Source: Methanoregula sp. (GTDB taxonomy: Archaea; Halobacteriota; Methanomicrobia; Methanomicrobiales; Methanospirillaceae). Taken from it: 64,000 bases of DNA. The stretch's first letter is position 1. Every line of letters begins with the position of its first letter. The stretch is taken from contig NZ_JALOCH010000008.1 of the NCBI RefSeq assembly GCF_023227875.1, positions 80,484 to 144,483 of the forward strand, read 5' to 3'. Position numbers and translations under genes: made by a program. The notes below the pieces were generated by a model. The model ran no database searches, was not told the origin of the DNA, and saw only the letters and a program-made list of their open reading frames with translations. Shown here in pieces: positions 36,301 through 45,121 of this stretch.

Positions 36301-36361
36301 TGAGGATTATGACGAATTTTCCCTGATTGCCAAAAATCCGGAGAAACACCGTATTAGTTGA
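33350..36361 (+). CDS. Large zinc-ribbon/helical-repeat/beta-domain protein of the cassette
   Basis: 1003-1005 residues. The N-terminus (NYFKLLGLSFDPPETNTAVI) resembles a J-domain-like helical hairpin but lacks HPD. Cysteine pairs near residues 308-355 (CFFC, CTKC, CPKC, CKNC) form zinc ribbons. A helical TPR-like region follows to about 500. The second half has several beta modules like fibronectin type III (SCHFLDKKVEPGIRYFYSVF, ITVTWKVPN, YEATWTPVSRG). ATG at 33350 or GTG at 33344. Fibronectin-like modules suggest binding to a protein or glycan. It may act as scaffold or adaptor for the two Hsp70s. No exact family known to me. Confidence 0.75.
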   Translation: MKENYFKLLGLSFDPPETNTAVITSAIEKKRAEWNQLTLSSPNPQKYSLLVSKLDEIKQVMLDANSRLNHLNEVNKIEFAELDSLLAHLSVKGHIEQKEIDGLSKKFGFARKTIEKRITVKIIANQGSTSCDQKQEPDPVIIRQVEDNLKNYNQFHSTEPPINTLYEFIALITKKPELAGAPADELRKNAEAKTQEYQRSGTASDENIIIKNLCAQCGVLFCNETEKKKYDNYLEGQKLKGIYAQIDDLGKISDTNLTNGKTVLSIIKKISEVSNSSEEAKRVFVDYCKKKKYVFALPTDDSIQKIHQCFFCGVAYVQDQTAVKCTKCGNPLVIQCPKCGTVNDHSNNNCKNCSFEISKMRLVGGLCDAANRALEQMDFDNAERNLTKANEYWPGNERIKTITGNLTNLRKRCEDNIKNLKGMIQEKQYYSAQAELKRIKQTVSGYSDPGIENEINEHITTAEKWIKKARSLNDEGTIIDCCSRAFKECKDHPEITPLLKQYPVAAPSQLSCSADTRGCMNTLSWNASIAAGNIIYRIVRKRDSLPLSPIDGDLIQDERSCHFLDKKVEPGIRYFYSVFSFRAGIYSSPVSTNNGIINFTDISSVSISPENRKITVTWKVPNNSQSIGIWKKQDGQPAKAGDGTPVGCISKSSFSDTSVQNDVTYGYIVCVKYSDGKTEVWSPGFRFSATPSQPPDPVEIKSITKIDDDTYEATWTPVSRGEISLYLSKTAESRDGSVISDEELTRQYKPIPFQSHTSTSARFRLVDFINYIVPVITTPNSSVLGATLRISKVGCVRNLTGKIYNNRILLEFEWPEKISKVCCLYRNDTYPVDVNDPAAVKIPITKEQYAKENAITFRYVEGKRFYISIFSVYIQNNEEVCSDAVNYTLKGSKKALVKYDIALSKGFFSKKYSCSITAECDQPTWELPTMVLVGRDRVTPLQKEQGTILGTIPAGKLSGKNNTYDFTFEDGIRDMRLKIFFKRNEDYDEFSLIAKNPEKHRIS

Positions 36362-36380
36362 CCTTAAGGAGAGTAACCAA

Positions 36381-37568
36381 ATGGCGACGTATATATGTCC
36401 ATATTGTTTTTCGAAAAACTCGATAACAGATGTCCTTTTCCGTTGTGGAAATATTAAATGTCCCGCAGAACAGGACAAAAAAATTGCGTTATATGAAACC
36501 GGCAATGAGAATTCTGCCCGATTGCTGGGCAAGGTTATCACGCCTTCATCGAAAGGATTCTTCAGTATGCCGACAGATGCAGTTTGTCCGGGATGTCATG
36601 AGAAAACCTATAAAAGGATCTGTCCTCAATGCCATAACGAATTACCTCGGGAGATCGATCAGCACAAAGGAATTATCATATCAGTTATTGGTGCAAAAAA
36701 TACCGGAAAATCACATTTTATTGCAATACTGATCGATCAGATGAGGAGATATGTTTCAAGTTCATTCAATGCATCCTTTTCTCCGATCAATACTGATCAT
36801 GAAAAGCGATATAAAAATGACTTTTACACCCCGCTGTTTGCATCTCACCGTCTCCTGAATTCAACCGTTTCTGGCAGTACCGCTCAACGACCCCTCATTT
36901 ACTCACTAACGATTAGTGACAAATCACTGTTTAAACGGAGTAATACAATTATTTATATCACTTTTTTTGACACAGCCGGGGAGGATCTTAGCGATGAGGA
37001 TACGATGTCTACGGTTAACAAGTATATCGGTCAATCATCAGGGATTATTTTTCTCCTGGACCCGATGCAAATCCAGACGGTCCGGGACAGAATTGATCCG
37101 GCTGTTGTGAATTCGTCTTCGGGGACCGATATCAAGGATCTGGCAGATCCTTCGGACATCCTCCGGCGAGTATCGAATTTAATCCGGGATGCCAATAACC
37201 TTAATGATTCAGAAAAGATACCCATCCCTATCGCTGCAACCTTTACAAAAATTGACACACTTGGACCTTTGTTACCCCCGGGGTGCATTGTTCTTGAGGA
37301 TAGTCCTCATCGGTCGTTACATGCATTCGATCAGACTAACTCTGATAATATCCATGCGGAAATTGAATCAATGCTGAGTGATTGGGGAGGATGGGATTTC
37401 CCGCAACAACTCTCTTTAAATTATAAAAAATACGCGTATTTTGGATTATCAGCGTTGGGGAAGACTCCAAAAGGTCAGAGTATTGATGTCATACGACCAC
37501 ATCGCATTGAAGACCCATTATTATGGCTGTTATCGTTCCATAACATTATCCCGAGAAATAAAAAATGA
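36381..37568 (+). CDS. Second GTPase with N-terminal zinc ribbons (double-GTPase-like)
   Basis: 395 residues. N-terminal cysteine pairs CPYC, CPGC and CPQC lie in the first ~85 residues. The GTPase domain starts ISVIGAKNTGKSHF (P-loop about residue 100-110), has DTAGED as switch II and TKID as the base-recognition motif. LSALGKTP and the closing DPLLWLLSFH resemble the end of the GTPase at 27230 (CSALGHS; DPMRWLLSK), so the two are paralogues. It has no membrane segment, so it is probably cytosolic. Ribosome site aaggagag precedes the ATG. The next gene, GAP1-like, starts 35 bp later. Confidence 0.82.
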   Translation: MATYICPYCFSKNSITDVLFRCGNIKCPAEQDKKIALYETGNENSARLLGKVITPSSKGFFSMPTDAVCPGCHEKTYKRICPQCHNELPREIDQHKGIIISVIGAKNTGKSHFIAILIDQMRRYVSSSFNASFSPINTDHEKRYKNDFYTPLFASHRLLNSTVSGSTAQRPLIYSLTISDKSLFKRSNTIIYITFFDTAGEDLSDEDTMSTVNKYIGQSSGIIFLLDPMQIQTVRDRIDPAVVNSSSGTDIKDLADPSDILRRVSNLIRDANNLNDSEKIPIPIAATFTKIDTLGPLLPPGCIVLEDSPHRSLHAFDQTNSDNIHAEIESMLSDWGGWDFPQQLSLNYKKYAYFGLSALGKTPKGQSIDVIRPHRIEDPLLWLLSFHNIIPRNKK

Positions 37569-37602
37569 ACACAATCCTCACATGAGTATAAAAGGAATCC
37601 GT

Positions 37603-40251
37603 ATGATAAACCAAATAATTTACACTTCATGCAAAACTGGTATCCATGACAGGAATGCCGGTTTTCAGGTTCTGTCATATTCAGCGAAACTCGATTTGAC
37701 TGATATGGGGGAACTTGAACGTCTTTTATCCAGTTATCGTGCACCTATTGACCGGCCAAACAATCCGACACCACAGGAGATCAAAACTCTTTTCCCTCCG
37801 GCATTCCTGTTCACGAAATTATCCTCGGGAAAATATTGTATCGGTCTCTCTACCTATCTTGGTCATGACTATATGGGTGAATCCGGAAGAAGCGGAAATT
37901 TCATGAGCCATTTTCTCGTCATTGATAAACCTTTACTCAACCAATACCCCTGCTCTCTCTATTTAAGTCCAACATTTCGGGACAGGTTAGATTTCGAGGA
38001 GGTCAACCAGTCAAAAAAACCCGACTTTTTACCTGAAATAAATACTATCCAATCCGGTGAAATTCTTGATATAAATTCAATTTTAGAATTTATCAGTGAT
38101 GATCGTGAAGAGATCTATCTTGCGATGATCGCTGCCATTCTTGAATACAATAATCCGGAAAATACCTCGAAGAAGAAGATTCTGATCCTTGATGAGGGAG
38201 TAAATATTGCAAAATGGATCGCAGCGATACAGTATGCATTTCCTGTCCATAATCTTGACACGGTCTCATTTTGTACTTACGTATATTCCCCGGTAAATAC
38301 GGATTTCCTCATAAACGGTGTACTTCCAACTGGAACATCATTTGTCGTGGACTCGGTTGATAATAACCGTTATTTCAATATTTTTGATTGTGTTAACCGG
38401 GTATGGCCGGAATTACCAACCGATGAAGACTTATACAAATTACTAGGGCTGTCGCTTACGATATCGTATACGAACCTTGAACATTTTCATATTTTTTTAT
38501 CCGATTACACGTATACGAACGCTGATAAAGAATTGTATGATGCTGTTTCACTCTATGCAATAGTGAATTTAAATGCACGTGAGATGAAAAAGGATAAAAT
38601 AATTGGTGCAGTTAATTTTGATTCAAAATATGGTACGGCAAAGACAAAAGCCGGTCTGTTTAGGGGATTGTCATCTTCATCCAACAGTATCCTTCAGGAA
38701 GACGATCTAGCCTCAAAACAAGAATTATGTAAAGTACTAATTCGGACCGCAATTGGAAGTGAGGATCGTATTGCATTTTGTGGCCAGGCATATGCATTTT
38801 TCACAAGTACCCTACTCTCGACGCTGGGTACACTTAGAACCGATGAGAGTTATGATAAAGTGTGGTCATTCTATCATGATATTCTCACCTTTGATAAAAC
38901 ACAGAACGGAAACCTTGACTCCTATCTCCATTCATATGAGCGAATGGATGAATTGGTTTCCCGCCTTGCTGGTGAAAAAAGTGAATATTGTAATGCCTTT
39001 TTCCTGAGCTGGGTCCTCGTTGATATTAATGGAAAGTCTTCAAGTTTGGATACCCTGAAAAATTCCGATGTATGTTTCCGATTAATAGATCGAATCTATA
39101 AGAATTTGGGTCTATTGTCATCAGATCCTGCATCTCATTGTATGAAAATGACAATAACTGCGGTGAAAAACCAACCGATTCTTCTGTCGTTTATCAGCCA
39201 GGTTATGTCGTACTTCTCCGACAACAATGAATTAAAACTGCACACCTGGAGAATGTATACCGACATTATGCAAAATGCAGATAATGTTGGCTACAATCGG
39301 GCGTATGATTATTTCGTTTCACATCAGCAAACCGATCTGATTTATCTTTTATATCAATACCAATATGATAGATCTTTGAAGAAAAAGGAGGTTTTTTTAC
39401 ACCATGTTAACCGGTATGTTCACGGGAATATTGAGTACTCCCGCCAATATTCAGGCAAAATTTTTTCAGGAAGGATAGATTCAATCAATTCAACATATAA
39501 GCAATCTGAAAAAACTCATGAGTTTAAAGAAACAGTTGATGTAATAAAAACGACAATCGCAGACGCCAATATCCAACGAGATTTAGTTTTACATATCTGT
39601 TCGATGTTACCCCTCTGTAAACCGGATAAAGACTCCATATCATTCTTCAACACACTTCATAATGGGAATAATGATCTTAATCGGAGTGATGTCTCCCCAA
39701 AGTTTTACTTGATTAATGTCGGGAGGGTAATTGAGAAGGAGAGGGAGTCAGGGGAATTAGCACAAAAAATCAAAGAGCGATTGGATTTATTATCTGTGCC
39801 CGAGATCAGGGGTATCCCCAGGGAAGACAAAATGGATTTTCTCGACTGGGTTTTGCCAAATCTTGTATGGTACATGCGCAGTAAAGAGAACTACTCGAAT
39901 CTTTTCCGAATTATCGGTGACTTCATCCAGGATGATGCTGCTTTTGAAAAAAAATTCCTTGGAGAGTTGGATCATGTCGTTACACATGGCCCCGACAATC
40001 AACCAATATCCTCGTTTATCCAATATTGTGCTGACAGTAAAAAAGAAATTCATTCTGTCTTTGGGCAGTATATCATTGACATTGCATACGGTTTCTCCGA
40101 TAGTAAGCGAGACATACTATTCAAGGAAGTACTCCCGGTAGGAGAAAAAAATGATGAATTAAAAGAATACGTAAAATTAATCTCTGATGCTATTCAGGAA
40201 CGTCGAGAAAATACTTTATTCGGACGGTTCAAGAAACTCATAAAAAAATAA
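37603..40251 (+). CDS. GTPase-associated protein 1 (GAP1)-like protein
   Basis: 882 residues. The N-terminus IIYTSCKTGIHDRNAGFQVL, with SYRAPIDRP and later YCIGLSTYLGHDYMGESGRS and GNFMSHFL, matches the N-terminal domain of GAP1-type proteins that accompany double GTPases in predicted conflict systems. The remainder is helical with no catalytic motif I recognise; a basic end (RFKKLIKK) closes it. The ATG at 37603 has AAAGGA six bases upstream; ATG at 37582 is the alternative. Placed directly after the second GTPase, it is the strongest argument for the identity of the cassette. The match is recalled, not searched. Confidence 0.72.
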   Translation: MINQIIYTSCKTGIHDRNAGFQVLSYSAKLDLTDMGELERLLSSYRAPIDRPNNPTPQEIKTLFPPAFLFTKLSSGKYCIGLSTYLGHDYMGESGRSGNFMSHFLVIDKPLLNQYPCSLYLSPTFRDRLDFEEVNQSKKPDFLPEINTIQSGEILDINSILEFISDDREEIYLAMIAAILEYNNPENTSKKKILILDEGVNIAKWIAAIQYAFPVHNLDTVSFCTYVYSPVNTDFLINGVLPTGTSFVVDSVDNNRYFNIFDCVNRVWPELPTDEDLYKLLGLSLTISYTNLEHFHIFLSDYTYTNADKELYDAVSLYAIVNLNAREMKKDKIIGAVNFDSKYGTAKTKAGLFRGLSSSSNSILQEDDLASKQELCKVLIRTAIGSEDRIAFCGQAYAFFTSTLLSTLGTLRTDESYDKVWSFYHDILTFDKTQNGNLDSYLHSYERMDELVSRLAGEKSEYCNAFFLSWVLVDINGKSSSLDTLKNSDVCFRLIDRIYKNLGLLSSDPASHCMKMTITAVKNQPILLSFISQVMSYFSDNNELKLHTWRMYTDIMQNADNVGYNRAYDYFVSHQQTDLIYLLYQYQYDRSLKKKEVFLHHVNRYVHGNIEYSRQYSGKIFSGRIDSINSTYKQSEKTHEFKETVDVIKTTIADANIQRDLVLHICSMLPLCKPDKDSISFFNTLHNGNNDLNRSDVSPKFYLINVGRVIEKERESGELAQKIKERLDLLSVPEIRGIPREDKMDFLDWVLPNLVWYMRSKENYSNLFRIIGDFIQDDAAFEKKFLGELDHVVTHGPDNQPISSFIQYCADSKKEIHSVFGQYIIDIAYGFSDSKRDILFKEVLPVGEKNDELKEYVKLISDAIQERRENTLFGRFKKLIKK

Positions 40252-40441
40252 TAGATTTGTCCCCCTTTTTCCTATGATCTGTGATTGGTTTATATTAACA
40301 TCGAATCGGTGAATTTTTTCTGGACGATTCTGAATGAAAAAAGTTCCTGGCCGATTGCGGGGAATCCAATTACCCGTGGTCTGTCTTATTGTTTGAGTGT
40401 AAAATAGGAAGGTATTTCGTATCGGAAAAAAATTTCCCTCT

Positions 40442-41209
40442 ATGGGTTTTCTCAATTCTATTAAAGATATTATTGTGCAAACCGGGGAGAATATTGCAGA
40501 ATCTCAAGAACGCAGGAACCTGCGAATAAAAATCAAGGGAAGAATTTTGCATCGTTTTTCAACCGGGCAGTTACGATCGTTATGTAACAGGTACGGAGGT
40601 GGTCCCCGAGAATTCAATATCGATCCCTTCACCAGTCGTAAAACACAGCGGAGACTGAGTGATTCTGATTTTATTGAATATGCCGATTTTCATATTAAAT
40701 CGAGTGAAGTGAAGGATTTTGCAATAGCAAATAAAATTGCCATTTCAGATATTATTTCAGAGGAAAAAGAACTTGAGCGTAATCTGGAAAAAAAATGGAA
40801 TTCCAAAAAGAAAAAAACTGAATCGACAAAAACCCAGGATAAAATGTTACGCGAGGTTATCGATGCGATTGAAAAATTTGAACCATCCAGAAATTATCAT
40901 TCTGAACAGGGATATCATACTGAACTTCAGGGATGGTTAAGGGCACATTTCCAACAGGCGAAAGTGGAGCATCAGACCGGATCATCCCGTCCTGATATTG
41001 TAATTGACTCGGATATCGCAATTGAAGTTAAAGGGCCCACGAAATCACAAGATCTGAAAACAATTGCAGATAAGTGTAATCGCTACACAATTTATTGGAA
41101 AAGCCTGATAATTGTCCTTTTTGAAGTTGATGTTAATGAGAGATTTTATACCGAATGGGAAAAGGGGATCGTTTGCCGGTATCCTGAAGTTACCATTATT
41201 CGGAAATAA
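40442..41209 (+). CDS. PD-(D/E)XK nuclease-like protein, possible effector
   Basis: 255 residues. The C-terminal domain has the nuclease core: SRPDIVIDSDIAIEVKGPTK (PD at about 180, then E-V-K), preceded by a helix with the conserved Glu of YHTELQGWLRAHF. The N-terminal half is basic and helical and might bind nucleic acid (KKKKTESTKTQ). It lies 190 bp after GAP1, a gap in which I see nothing, so it could be transcribed with the cassette or separately. A nuclease effector would fit a defence role. The substrate is unknown. Confidence 0.7.
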   Translation: MGFLNSIKDIIVQTGENIAESQERRNLRIKIKGRILHRFSTGQLRSLCNRYGGGPREFNIDPFTSRKTQRRLSDSDFIEYADFHIKSSEVKDFAIANKIAISDIISEEKELERNLEKKWNSKKKKTESTKTQDKMLREVIDAIEKFEPSRNYHSEQGYHTELQGWLRAHFQQAKVEHQTGSSRPDIVIDSDIAIEVKGPTKSQDLKTIADKCNRYTIYWKSLIIVLFEVDVNERFYTEWEKGIVCRYPEVTIIRK

Positions 41210-41253
41210 AGGTCCATCTGACGCTGAATAAGAATCCCTCTTTTACTTGTGGC

Positions 41254-42267
41254 GTGCCAGAGTTTCTATCCTAAAACAGTGACATAATTTATGTCCGCTT
41301 TCAAGAGCACCGTACAGGTGCTTGCGAGTGAAAGCGACAATGGAGATCAGGACAAAAGCAGTCGTATTCTATGAGGAAGGGATACGAAGTGCCAAAGAGA
41401 TTGGAGAGATGTAAAATATCTCCGAAAGAACCGTGAGACGATGGGCGCAGAACCATCGAAACGATCCCGTGGACGAGTTGAAACCGAAGATGGCCGGACC
41501 CAAGGAACCGGTCTTTTCGGGCAATACCGGCATCATTGGAACAACGGATAATCCGGCTCAAAGGGAAATATCCTGCATAGGGAGCCCGACGAATCAAGTA
41601 TCATTCCGATCTCTCGTAATCCTGGTGAACCGTCCATCGAATCCTCAAGAAACATGGGCTTCTTATTCGGATCAAACCCAAACCACAACCCGCGGGTAAA
41701 CGATTTCAGTGTAAACATGTTGACAGCATGTGGCAGGGAGATACGTTCCAGTTCCGAATCCGGGGTGTCGGAAATGTCTATGTTACCGGGTTCACTGACG
41801 ATTGTTCCCGCTATCGCGTGACAAGCAAAGTCTATCTTCACAAAGATGCTGTTTCAGCAGTTAATGTCCTGCAATGGGCACTCCGAAAAGGCCGGATTCC
41901 TCGGGAAATTTATCTCGATAACGCAAAACAGTTTGTCTCAAAGTTGTTCAAAGCTTTAGCCAAAAAACACGGCATTAAACTCATCTTCGGCAAACCGTAT
42001 CATCCTCGCGGCCGCGGCAAGATTGAACGATATCACAAAACACTCTACCGGGAACTCATTGTCCTCAAGGAATTTCGTTCAGTGAGTCATTTCAGAAGAG
42101 AACTCTGGAACTTCGACCAACTCTACAACAACTGGCGAATGCAGGAGATTCTGGGATGGATGACTCCGGCATTAGTCTACAACAATAAAACCAATTTCAA
42201 CAAAAACAGAAAATGTATATTGAGCGGACATAAACTCTGTCAACAAAACGAACATTAATTGTGGCAC
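41254..42267. mobile_element. Decayed IS481-like insertion sequence
   Basis: About 1.0 kb with imperfect terminal inverted repeats: the left end read in reverse (agcggacataaa near 41290) matches the right end (agcggacataaactctgtca near 42221), and outer TGGCAC is shared at both tips. It encloses a broken rve-type transposase. It separates the nuclease gene from the lipoprotein gene. Confidence 0.65.
41341..42258 (+). pseudogene. IS481-type transposase, interrupted
   Basis: The N-terminal helix-turn-helix part (MEIRTKAVVFYEEGIRSAKE) meets an in-frame TAA after IGEM and then reads on as NISERTVRRWAQNHRN, so a stop has arisen. The frame is broken again before 41728. The intact 3' part encodes the DDE integrase core: FTDDCSRYRV, EIYLDNAKQFVS and PYHPRGRGKIERYHKTLYRE, which supply the acidic triad. 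The element is therefore not autonomously active. Confidence 0.75.
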
Positions 42268-42406
42268 TCTACACTTAAATGCCATCAGGATTTTCACCAT
42301 ACCATTTTTTCTTAATCCTGCATCGAGAAAACATTCTTTGATTTATTAGGAAAAAACTCAGACACATTACCCAATTCTTTTATTTACTGCATGGAAAAAG
42401 ATCATC

Positions 42407-43321
42407 ATGGAAATTGCAGGATCCGGACTCGTACGACACCTGTCTTCTTTTGTCCTTACCGCGATGTTATCCCTCTTGGTTCTCACCAGTGGGTGCACCC
42501 AGCCCCCTGTTGCTAACTTTGAAGCAGAACCGACATTGGGTGGGCCCGCACCGATGCAGGTGAAGTTCATTGATAAATCTTCCGGGAAAGACATCACCAC
42601 ACATGAATGGCAGTATAAACTTAATCTGGAAAGTTCTTTGGATATATTAAATTCCGAACACTATCAGTGGACTCAATTTACCCCCAATAAAAATTCTGAA
42701 TATACTTTTGAAAGAGCGGGATCATATGACATTAAACTCAAGGTAACGGGAAGGGGAGGGTCCGATGAGATGATAAAAACAGACTATATTAACATCGGCT
42801 GTGACTTTTCAAAAAAAACCGGTATTGAACGATGTTTTGGCGGCATAGGGTCGCAATGTGATGGAATTATTCAGAGCCAATTACTTGGTATTGGACTGGT
42901 TCCGTTCAGGAAGGATGAGAGTACTTGTAAAGTTGAAGGGCGGGTCTCGGTTGGAAGCATCCTCCATGATCGGTGCTGTCTTGCCACCAACTGTGAGGGG
43001 TGGAGTTGCATAGAACTGGATAAGGGGGATAATACTCGATGCAGGGATGAATGGCAGCTTGCATGGGATAGCACAAAATACTCTGTTTTAGGATCACCCC
43101 GTCAGTGGGTACATTCGTTTGGGCCTTATCCCCTGGGAAATAAGGGGGATGAAATTTTTATGACTGACGAGTCGATCCCTGCGAAAATCAAAGCGCCCGC
43201 AGGAACCCGGATGATTCCGTATTATCAGAAATATTACTGCCAATCGGGAAGATGCAAAGAGGAAAACGGAGCACCAAAGATAGAGAACGATCTCTATGGC
43301 GAATACTGTGTCTGTGAATAA
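42407..43321 (+). CDS. Secreted lipoprotein with PKD-like domain
   Basis: 304 residues. The signal sequence ends in the lipobox VLTSGC, so the protein is probably lipid-anchored outside the cell. Residues about 35-125 form a PKD-type beta sandwich (PVANFEAEPTLGGPAPMQVK, FERAGSYDIKLKVTG). The C-terminal half is cysteine-rich (CCLATNCEGWSC, CQSGRC, CVCE), likely disulfide-bonded. No enzyme motif. It sits between two decayed insertion sequences inside the right element, so it may be cargo or hitch-hiking DNA. Confidence 0.75.
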   Translation: MEIAGSGLVRHLSSFVLTAMLSLLVLTSGCTQPPVANFEAEPTLGGPAPMQVKFIDKSSGKDITTHEWQYKLNLESSLDILNSEHYQWTQFTPNKNSEYTFERAGSYDIKLKVTGRGGSDEMIKTDYINIGCDFSKKTGIERCFGGIGSQCDGIIQSQLLGIGLVPFRKDESTCKVEGRVSVGSILHDRCCLATNCEGWSCIELDKGDNTRCRDEWQLAWDSTKYSVLGSPRQWVHSFGPYPLGNKGDEIFMTDESIPAKIKAPAGTRMIPYYQKYYCQSGRCKEENGAPKIENDLYGEYCVCE

Positions 43322-43401
43322 AAAAATCTTGGGTAAATTTCCATTTTTTGTAGCAGATACTGTGTTTTTTGAATTATCACGGATTCAAAATGGTCACGTA
43401 T

Positions 43402-44570
43402 CTATATTGCTGTAAATTCAGCAGCCACCGTATCCGAAGAGATCATCTCGCTCTTCACGGATAAATACCGGTTACAAGTTATCCATTCCTCGTTGATATC
43501 AATGAGGATCGAACCGGCAAGCCTGAGTAACGAAGCATCATTTGGGAAGGCCGCGATCTTTCTGCTCCGTCGTTTGATTTCTTATTGACTCGTTCCTGGA
43601 GATTGGTAGTATTGAGCTTCTTCCAGAACTCCGGAGGAAAGGATCGGTAATTCATCAACCCATGGTTGAACCGGTGATGTGTGTCAGCTTCTCGAGAGAG
43701 CCCACGTCCATCGAGCTGAACAACAAACTCCTGCAACCGATGGGGATCACTCAGACATTCCTTCAAAGTGTCGGCAATTTCCTTGTGATATTCCCTAGGG
43801 ACTTTTCTAAGGACTGCACGAATGAAGTAGACATGACACATTTGCCATGAAGAGCCCGGGAACATCGTTTCTGCAGCAGTCTGGATACCGTTGTGACCAT
43901 CAGAAATGATGAGTCAACTTTGTCGAGTCCTCTTTCCTTAAGGTCGGAGAAGATCCCTCCCCAGATTAGTTCATGTTCTGCATCGGCAACGCTGAAGATA
44001 AAGATCTCTCGGTATCCCTCTAGTCTCACACCGGCTACAACAAAAAGAGCTTTGCTGACATAATGGATTCCGTCTCTCACCTTGAAATATGAAGCATCTA
44101 CGAACAAGAATGGAATGTAGGTGTCAATCGGTTTCTCTAAAAAATCATGGACTTTTTCATCGAGTTGCTGAACAACCTTCGATACATACGTGGCTGACAG
44201 TTGGTTGACTCCCAGACATGAGAAAACTTTCTCGGATATTTCGTGTCGATACGCCCTGAAGATTGGATTCGGTGATTGCATTCACCAGGGCTTCCTCAGT
44301 CCGGGAGTACCGATCAAAGACTTTCTTCTCAAACGGGATCTCCCGTAACTGCAGTTTCAGAAGACTGAGTTCTCCGAATCTCGTCTTCAGTGACCGTTGC
44401 CGGCACTCGTTCCGGTGCGCTCACCTCGCACTGGATCTTGCATAACGGGGTACTCCGGCCTGTTGAGCCACTTCCTCGTTCATCACATCGTTCAGGAACC
44501 ACGTGATGAGTTGCTGCATGCCCTTCTCGTTATCGGTAAGGTAATTTAGTACAATGTCTCTTAGATTCAT
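43402..44570 (-). pseudogene. IS256 (mutator)-family transposase, multiply frameshifted
   Basis: Fragments in different frames reconstruct one transposase: N-terminal MNLRDIVLNYLTDNEKGMQQ from 44570, then FLFVDASYFKVRDG (first catalytic Asp) and VRLEGYREIF, then SDGHNGIQTA (second Asp, after a frameshift near 43905), SWQMCHVYFIRAVL, NYRSFPPEFWKKLNTTNLQE and a final FPNDASLLRLAGSIL in yet another frame ending at 43402. At least three frame changes are needed, so the gene is dead. Terminal repeats were not confidently delimited. Confidence 0.8.
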
Positions 44571-44836
44571 TGCCCTGTTCCTCTTTGTTTCCAATTCACT
44601 GTTGGATACAGGGCATCTTTACTTTTACAGCACGTCGTGTACGTTACCCAATTGAATCTCAATTAATAAAAATTCGTGTGATTTTATTCTACATTGTTGA
44701 CAATAATCTGGAATTTTTAAAGAGTCATCTGGAAAAATGGCAAAGTAGATCTTCATCAAAAAGGGGATTTTTGTTTCAATATGATGAGATATTTTCGGGT
44801 TCTCGACTCTTGTTATCTGCTAACTTATTTAAAATT

Positions 44837-45097
44837 TTATGGATAGTCAAAATAATCGCGATCTGAATAAGGATTGCAATCAATTAATCGATTAATAATC
44901 ATAGTAATAGCTTTACAAAATGGATATTTTTCGAGGGCCAGTATTCCATAATTCGAACAGGTTGGATAATGTAAGCATTTATGTTTACTTTTTTTTGTCG
45001 CAAACTGATAACCTTTGATAAATAAAATAAAAAGTCGATTCAACCAAGGAATTTTATGATTAGAGGTATTTGGAGTGGTTTCCATTTTACTAGGCAT
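44837..45097 (-). CDS. YidD-like membrane protein insertion efficiency factor
   Basis: 86 residues. The core RLFILFIKGYQFATKKSKHK, then CLHYPTCSNYGILALEKYPF and NRLIDCNPYSDRDYFDYP, follows the YidD pattern (amphipathic helix, C-x4-PTCSxY, and C-N-P near the end). In bacteria YidD assists YidC in membrane insertion; archaea seldom carry it, so this copy in a mobile element stands out. It lies on the opposite strand to the cassette. The 266-bp gap between it and the IS256 remnant shows nothing I can support. Confidence 0.75.
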   Translation of the reverse strand: MPSKMETTPNTSNHKIPWLNRLFILFIKGYQFATKKSKHKCLHYPTCSNYGILALEKYPFCKAITMIINRLIDCNPYSDRDYFDYP

Positions 45098-45121
45098 TAA
45101 AAAAAAAGAATAGTTTTTTGC

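Noticed and set aside
44570..44866. 98-residue frame beside the IS256 remnant
   Set aside because: No ribosome site, atypical composition, overlaps the end of the YidD-like gene on the opposite strand.
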